Shown here: in pieces, positions 5,737 through 9,260 of the stretch
How the letters are laid out: each line of letters opens with the position of its first letter
Position numbering within the stretch: the stretch's first letter is position 1
From: Xanthobacteraceae bacterium
GTDB taxonomy: Bacteria > Pseudomonadota > Alphaproteobacteria > Rhizobiales > Xanthobacteraceae
NCBI GenBank assembly: GCA_030039655.1
Contig: JASHVC010000423.1
Coordinates: 1-9,260, forward strand
Length of the DNA: 9,260 nt
Direction: 5' to 3'
Made by a program: the position numbers and the translations under genes
The notes under the pieces: generated by a model
What the model was told of the DNA's origin: nothing
Seen by the model: only the letters and a program-made list of their open reading frames with translations
The model's database searches: none

Positions 5737-7248
5737 ATGAATTCTGCGAGCGATTCCTTTGTCTTGATGGGAGGGCACGTCCTTGATGCCGAACAGGGAA
5801 TCGATGGCATCGCCGACGTTCATATCGCAGGCAAGAAGATCGTGCATGTGGGATCGCGTGAGCCGGCGCCGAACGCGAAAATCGTCGACGTTTCGGGCGC
5901 ATATGTGAGTGCCGGATGGGTCGATATCCATGTTCATGCCTATGGCACGCTCGGCTTTGCTAATCCCGACACCGTTGGCGTCTATCAGGGAGTTACGTCC
6001 TTCGTCGATGCCGGCGGTCCAGGCATTGGCGTGCTTGACCAGTTCATGGAACTGCTTGGGCACCTTGAGACGAGCCTCTATGCAGGCGCCTTCATCCGGC
6101 CAATGGGATTGCTCGGCCTTAATTTCATCGAAGGTAACGTCCGAACGCTCGGCGAAGTGCCGATCACGCGGTGGGTGGATTTCGCCCAACAACATCGAGA
6201 CATGCTGCGCTACATCAAGTGCAACGCGATGGGCGATTACGGTCCTGGCACCTTGAAGCTCACAAAGGGACTTGCGCAGATCCTAGATTTGCCACTGTAC
6301 ATGCATATCGGTGAGTTTCAGTTGCAGAACCCCGAAATTCTTTTGGCTCCGGAAGCCTTCCGTATCGCCGAAGCAGGCGACATGATCACTCACCTTTATC
6401 ATGGCAATCTCGGCAAGGTGATTGACGAAAAGGGTAAGGTTCTACCCGTTGTTCGCGACGCGGAGCGCCGGGGCGTTGTCTTCGACCTCGGCTTTGGGGG
6501 CTATAATTTCTCGTGGGACGTGGCCGAGACGGCCTTCGCGCAGGATCTCGTCCCGCACACGATCAGCTCGGATCTGCAACAGTTCAACGTCGTCCGTCCT
6601 GTCAAATCACTCGCCAACGTCATGTCCGCCATGCTTCGCCTGGGACTGACGTTGCCGCAAGTGATCGAACGCGTGACCCGCAATCCAGCGAGGGCCATTT
6701 CCTTGACCGATCGGGCAGGCAGCCTGAAGGCGGGGTTGCCGGCAGACATCACAGTCTTCCGCGTCAATTCTGGCGACTTTGAAATCTTCGACTGTTACAC
6801 CAAATCTCGAAAAGCGGAAAAAGAAATCGAGCCTCTCGTCACTTTCAAGAACGGCAAGCGGTTCGACGTCGATATGGCGATGGGCCAAAACGAAAGCAAT
6901 TGGTTTTTGCAGATCGCTGAAGATCATATTCCCGACCGAGCGAGTGCACTTTCCGCGGCGCAAAGGAAGTTCCTAAGTTCTCTGGCGGCTCGCCTGAGGG
7001 CGACGTCCTGGGAGGTTTCTAACGCGGAACGGTTGGATATTGAGAAAGCCCTTGAGCTCCAGGAGATGTTCCATCAGGAGCGGACGGTTCACGGATTACA
7101 CCTGAAGGCCGCGCTGGAAGCGGTATACGCCTGCTTCCTCGATCAGCCCTTCACCATGCAAATCGGTCTTCTTCTTGTGCGGTTGGATCAGCCATTTGCG
7201 GTCGACCGGCTTCGCAATGTTTCCAGCAAGCAGCATCTCGCAGCGTAG
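5737..7248 (+). CDS. Amidohydrolase/deacetylase family metallohydrolase with C-terminal helical extension
   Basis: This 503-residue protein is a TIM-barrel amidohydrolase related to dihydroorotases, hydantoinases and the amidohydrolase/deacetylase metallohydrolases. Residues 9-60 form the small beta domain (VLMGGHVLDAEQGI). WVDIHVHAYG (61-70) carries the metal ligands H65 and H67. K161 in RYIKCNA is a candidate carboxylated bridging lysine. H190 in LYMHIGEF and H219 in ITHLYHGN complete the histidine set, and D279 in ISSDLQQ is the catalytic aspartate. NPARAISL and AGSLKAGLPADITVF (316-341) are classic C-terminal barrel signatures. The family normally ends soon after the TFKNGKRF-type strand (369-376), but here about 120 more residues follow, mainly amphipathic helix. 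It is probably cytoplasmic and cleaves a C-N bond in a cyclic amide or N-acyl compound. It is first in a rightward operon with the Rieske protein and the transporter. The substrate is not determinable from sequence. Confidence 0.9.
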   Translation: MNSASDSFVLMGGHVLDAEQGIDGIADVHIAGKKIVHVGSREPAPNAKIVDVSGAYVSAGWVDIHVHAYGTLGFANPDTVGVYQGVTSFVDAGGPGIGVLDQFMELLGHLETSLYAGAFIRPMGLLGLNFIEGNVRTLGEVPITRWVDFAQQHRDMLRYIKCNAMGDYGPGTLKLTKGLAQILDLPLYMHIGEFQLQNPEILLAPEAFRIAEAGDMITHLYHGNLGKVIDEKGKVLPVVRDAERRGVVFDLGFGGYNFSWDVAETAFAQDLVPHTISSDLQQFNVVRPVKSLANVMSAMLRLGLTLPQVIERVTRNPARAISLTDRAGSLKAGLPADITVFRVNSGDFEIFDCYTKSRKAEKEIEPLVTFKNGKRFDVDMAMGQNESNWFLQIAEDHIPDRASALSAAQRKFLSSLAARLRATSWEVSNAERLDIEKALELQEMFHQERTVHGLHLKAALEAVYACFLDQPFTMQIGLLLVRLDQPFAVDRLRNVSSKQHLAA

Positions 7249-7265
7249 GCAGGTGAGCAGCTAGC

Positions 7266-7649
7266 ATGTTGAATGCCAACCCATCGGCGACTTCGTCGGA
7301 ACCAGAGGCTGCAGGAAACTCGCAAATGACGGAACAGCCCTGGCATCAGTTGGGGGGCATTCGTGTCGACAATGCCAAGTACCCGGCCCGCGCCAGTTTC
7401 CAAGGCGAGGGCATTGTGATCTTCAAAACCAAATTGGGATGGCGGGGGGTGCAGCGAGCTTGCCCGCATATGCAAGCGACGATGATGAATGCCGAACTGA
7501 TCGCAAATGATACTATGGTGCGCTGCCCCCTGCACGTGTTCACGTTCAAACTGTCCGACGGCAAAGGTGTGAATTGCCCTGGCTTTAAGGTAACGATTTA
7601 CGAAATCAAGGAAGAAGACGGGAAATTCTTCGGCAGAGTTGCGAACTAG
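7266..7649 (+). CDS. Small Rieske [2Fe-2S] ferredoxin-like protein
   Basis: This 127-residue protein holds one Rieske domain. The cluster ligands are C66 and H68 in CPHM and C87 and H90 in CPLH, 18 residues apart. The domain begins at WHQLGGI (26-32), so the first 20 residues are a low-complexity leader. An internal ATG at 7326 (MTEQPWHQLG) is a plausible alternative start, while the chosen ATG at 7266 has AGGTGAG eight bases before it. No membrane anchor or signal is seen, which points to a soluble cytoplasmic electron carrier like ferredoxins of ring-hydroxylating dioxygenases or the NirD-type small subunit. It lies 17 bases after the amidohydrolase and 26 before the permease, clearly in the same operon. 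No oxygenase or reductase partner is in the window, so the redox step it serves is unknown. A structural or regulatory role is possible. Confidence 0.88.
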   Translation: MLNANPSATSSEPEAAGNSQMTEQPWHQLGGIRVDNAKYPARASFQGEGIVIFKTKLGWRGVQRACPHMQATMMNAELIANDTMVRCPLHVFTFKLSDGKGVNCPGFKVTIYEIKEEDGKFFGRVAN

Positions 7650-7675
7650 CGGAGACGGCTCTCGGAGCAACAGAA

Positions 7676-8503
7676 ATGACCGCCGTTGAAACGCAAGGGG
7701 CCAAATTCACCGGCGCGAGACGCAAGCGCAGTCTGGGAAGGTTCTGGATCGTCGCAGTCCAGCTTTCAATCCTGATCGCCTTATTGTTGGCTTGGCAGCT
7801 AGGGGTGAGCGATGCAGCCTTGCCGTATTTCAGCAGACCCACACTGGTCGCGGCGCGGCTTTACGACTTACTCACCCACCATGACATTTATCGGCACATG
7901 TACGTGACGTTGGTCGAAATCGCGATGGGTTATGCCCTTGGTGCTGCATTTGGCCTTGCTCTTGGATTTATCCTTGGACGATCTCGCTTTCTTTCGGCTA
8001 CTCTTCAGCCCTACATCATCGGTCTTTACAGCATACCCAAGATAGCTCTGGCGCCGGTTTTCATCGTTTGGCTCGGGCTGGGCATAGCCTCCAAGGTCGC
8101 CGTCGTCTTTGTTGCCAGTTTCTTTCTCGTCTTCTTTAATACTTATGCCGGCCTCCTGGCAGTTAACGAGGAACTGGTGCGGCTAGCGCGCCTCATGGGC
8201 GCTTCCTGGCCTCAGACGCTCTGGCGCGTCATTGTCCCCGCCGCCGCGCAGCAAATTTTTCTCGGTCTCCGGACGGCCGTGCCCTATGCCGTGATTGGCG
8301 CGGTGATCGGTGAATACATCGGCGCGAACGAAGGTTTGGGCTATTTCATTCTTTACGCGTCGCAAACCTACGATGCGCCCGCGCTCTTCGCCGGGATCAT
8401 CATCCTTGTTGCCATCGTCTTTGCTGTGAACTTCGGCTTGAACTGGCTCGAAGGCCAAGTGATCAGATGGAGAAAAGTGACGGATCAGACGGTGCAAATA
8501 TGA
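7676..8503 (+). CDS. ABC transporter permease, SsuC/TauC/NrtB type
   Basis: This 275-residue inner-membrane protein has about six hydrophobic segments, at roughly 23-42, 79-101, 112-133, 138-160, 195-215 and 238-257. The cytoplasmic loop at about 166-190 (ELVRLARLMGASWPQTLWRV followed by IVPAA) is the EAA motif, with its conserved glycine at 175, that docks on the ATPase. Family features include the basic N-terminus, YFSRPTLV near 51-58 and the LYSIPKIALAPVFIVWLGLG stretch (117-136). GGAG at 7664-7667 is eight bases before the ATG. Members import nitrate, sulfonates, taurine, pyrimidine precursors and aromatic acids, so the type does not fix the substrate. The ATPase gene is not between this gene and the substrate-binding protein and presumably follows beyond the window. 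The 3' end has a nine-base direct repeat (TGCAAATAT at 8493 and 8504) around the stop. Confidence 0.92.
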   Translation: MTAVETQGAKFTGARRKRSLGRFWIVAVQLSILIALLLAWQLGVSDAALPYFSRPTLVAARLYDLLTHHDIYRHMYVTLVEIAMGYALGAAFGLALGFILGRSRFLSATLQPYIIGLYSIPKIALAPVFIVWLGLGIASKVAVVFVASFFLVFFNTYAGLLAVNEELVRLARLMGASWPQTLWRVIVPAAAQQIFLGLRTAVPYAVIGAVIGEYIGANEGLGYFILYASQTYDAPALFAGIIILVAIVFAVNFGLNWLEGQVIRWRKVTDQTVQI

Positions 8504-8571
8504 TGCAAATATCGAGACGGTGGCGGGTAGTCATTGGCATGACACTTGCTCAGATTGCCGGAGGACAGTGA
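8500..8571 (+). CDS. Possible 23-residue overlapping small ORF
   Basis: An ATG at 8500 overlaps the permease stop (ATGA) and reads 23 codons to a TGA at 8569-8571: MMQISRRWRVVIGMTLAQIA, then GGQ. It has two or three basic residues followed by a hydrophobic stretch. There is no separate ribosome site and no family I recognise. It could be a coupled leader peptide or chance. The surrounding 97-base gap between permease and binding protein shows no other feature. Confidence 0.15.
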   Translation: MMQISRRWRVVIGMTLAQIAGGQ

Positions 8572-8600
8572 CGATTAAAAAGACGAGGGGGAGTTTCACG

Positions 8601-9260
8601 ATGGAACGCAGACAGTTTCTCAAAAGCGCGGGTTCAGCTGGCTTGGCGTCGGCTCTTTTGCTTCGGCCGGGATATGCCCAAGACGTAAAGCCAGTAGTGA
8701 AGGGTGTGTATGCGGCACCCGGTCTGTCTTTCGCCGCTATCTTCCTCGCCCAGCGGGCGGGACTCTGGGAGAAGAATGGCGTCACTGCCGAGATGAGGCA
8801 GGTCCAAGGCGGCCCGCTGTCAATGGTCGCCGTGACCAATGGTGAAGCAACTTTTGGCAGTGTGGCGTCTACTGACCCGGTGGTCGGCTGGAGCAAGGGT
8901 ATAAAGACTCTGGTAGTCGGCGCATTCACCGGTTCGCTCGTGATGCAATACACGGCGCGCAAGGACTGGCTATCGCGGGTCGGATTGTCAATGAGCAGTC
9001 CGCTTTCAGACAAATTGAAGGCTTTCAAGGGCGCGCGCATCGGAGCTTCAACGATCGGCGGCGGACCCGCACAGTACACCCGTTACCTTGCCCGCTCAGT
9101 TGGTCTCGATCCCGAGCTCGACATGAAAATACTCGCCGTCGGTTTTGGCGCCGCGCGGATGGCTGCTTTACGAACGGACCAAGTCGACGTCACCTGCGGG
9201 GATTCGCCCGAAGCGGATCAGGTCGAGCTGGAAGGCTTTGGCGAAATGTTCATCAACCCC
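8601..9260 (+). CDS. ABC transporter substrate-binding protein, SsuA/NMT1-like, Tat-exported (partial)
   Basis: The first 220 residues are present and the gene runs off the right edge. The N-terminus MERRQFLKSAGSAG has the twin-arginine pattern RRxFLK (R3, R4), followed by a hydrophobic stretch (11-22) and a likely cleavage after GYA (26). The mature protein would be a folded periplasmic receptor. The mature start GVYAAPGLSFAAIFLAQRAG and the following LWEKNG, then GGPLSMVAVTNGEATFG (70-86), are typical of the nitrate/sulfonate/taurine-type binding proteins, with a loop near the N-terminus that contacts ligand. LKAFKGARIGAS (139-150) and GGGPAQYTRYLA (153-164) belong to the second lobe. A strong GGGGGAG (8587-8593) lies seven bases before the ATG. 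It partners the permease just upstream. The ligand is unknown, but the neighbouring hydrolases suggest an organic nitrogen compound. Confidence 0.92.
   Translation, partial: MERRQFLKSAGSAGLASALLLRPGYAQDVKPVVKGVYAAPGLSFAAIFLAQRAGLWEKNGVTAEMRQVQGGPLSMVAVTNGEATFGSVASTDPVVGWSKGIKTLVVGAFTGSLVMQYTARKDWLSRVGLSMSSPLSDKLKAFKGARIGASTIGGGPAQYTRYLARSVGLDPELDMKILAVGFGAARMAALRTDQVDVTCGDSPEADQVELEGFGEMFINP

Noticed and set aside
5689..6195. A 168-codon minus-strand frame opposite the amidohydrolase
   Set aside because: It is antisense to the strongly conserved metal-binding part of the amidohydrolase and begins without a ribosome site.
8531..9079. A 182-codon minus-strand frame opposite the substrate-binding protein
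   Set aside because: The plus strand here has a strong ribosome site, a twin-arginine signal and family-typical protein sequence, so the antisense frame is a shadow.
1..9260. CRISPR arrays, tRNA or rRNA genes
   Set aside because: No regularly spaced repeats, cloverleaf-like sequences or rRNA-like stretches were seen on either strand by reading. A covariance-model scan would be needed to exclude small RNAs.

Overview
The window looks like accessory DNA from an alphaproteobacterium, most likely a rhizobial genus such as Bradyrhizobium or a relative. This is inferred from the moderately GC-rich composition, the protein flavour, the nitrate/taurine-type ABC transporter and the decayed IS91 and integrase pieces. 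The genus is a guess and no organism-specific marker is visible. It divides into three parts.

Left (1-2617): the last 37 codons of an unidentified gene, a short AT-rich promoter stretch, and a large primase-helicase. That protein has a coiled-coil N-terminus, a Cys-rich archaeo-eukaryotic primase domain of the TOTE conflict-system type, and a complete superfamily 2 helicase. Proteins of this kind are associated with defence or conflict with mobile DNA.

Middle (2618-3757): about 1.1 kb with no intact gene. It is a graveyard of mobile elements. On the minus strand is a frameshifted C-terminal piece of an IS91-family transposase (about 2754-3060). On the plus strand is a frameshifted internal piece of a tyrosine recombinase/integrase (about 3188-3404). 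The remainder (3405-3742) holds nothing I can identify, apart from a perfect hairpin at 3743-3763.

Right (3758-9260): a divergent catabolic and uptake cluster. Leftward run two translationally coupled paralogous NodB-fold (polysaccharide deacetylase/PuuE-like) hydrolases. Rightward run a dihydroorotase-like amidohydrolase with an unusual helical C-terminal extension, a small Rieske ferredoxin, an SsuC/TauC/NrtB-type ABC permease and a Tat-exported substrate-binding protein that runs off the window. The two arms are separated by about 130 bp that contains a perfect 15-bp palindrome overlapping a second inverted repeat, a good candidate for a shared operator.

Taken together, the right part reads as an uncharacterised pathway. 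A small organic molecule, perhaps a cyclic amide, ureide or other N-heterocycle, would be imported by the ABC system and opened or deacylated by the amidohydrolase and the NodB-fold pair. The Rieske protein hints at a redox step whose oxygenase or reductase is not in this window. The substrate cannot be read from the sequence.
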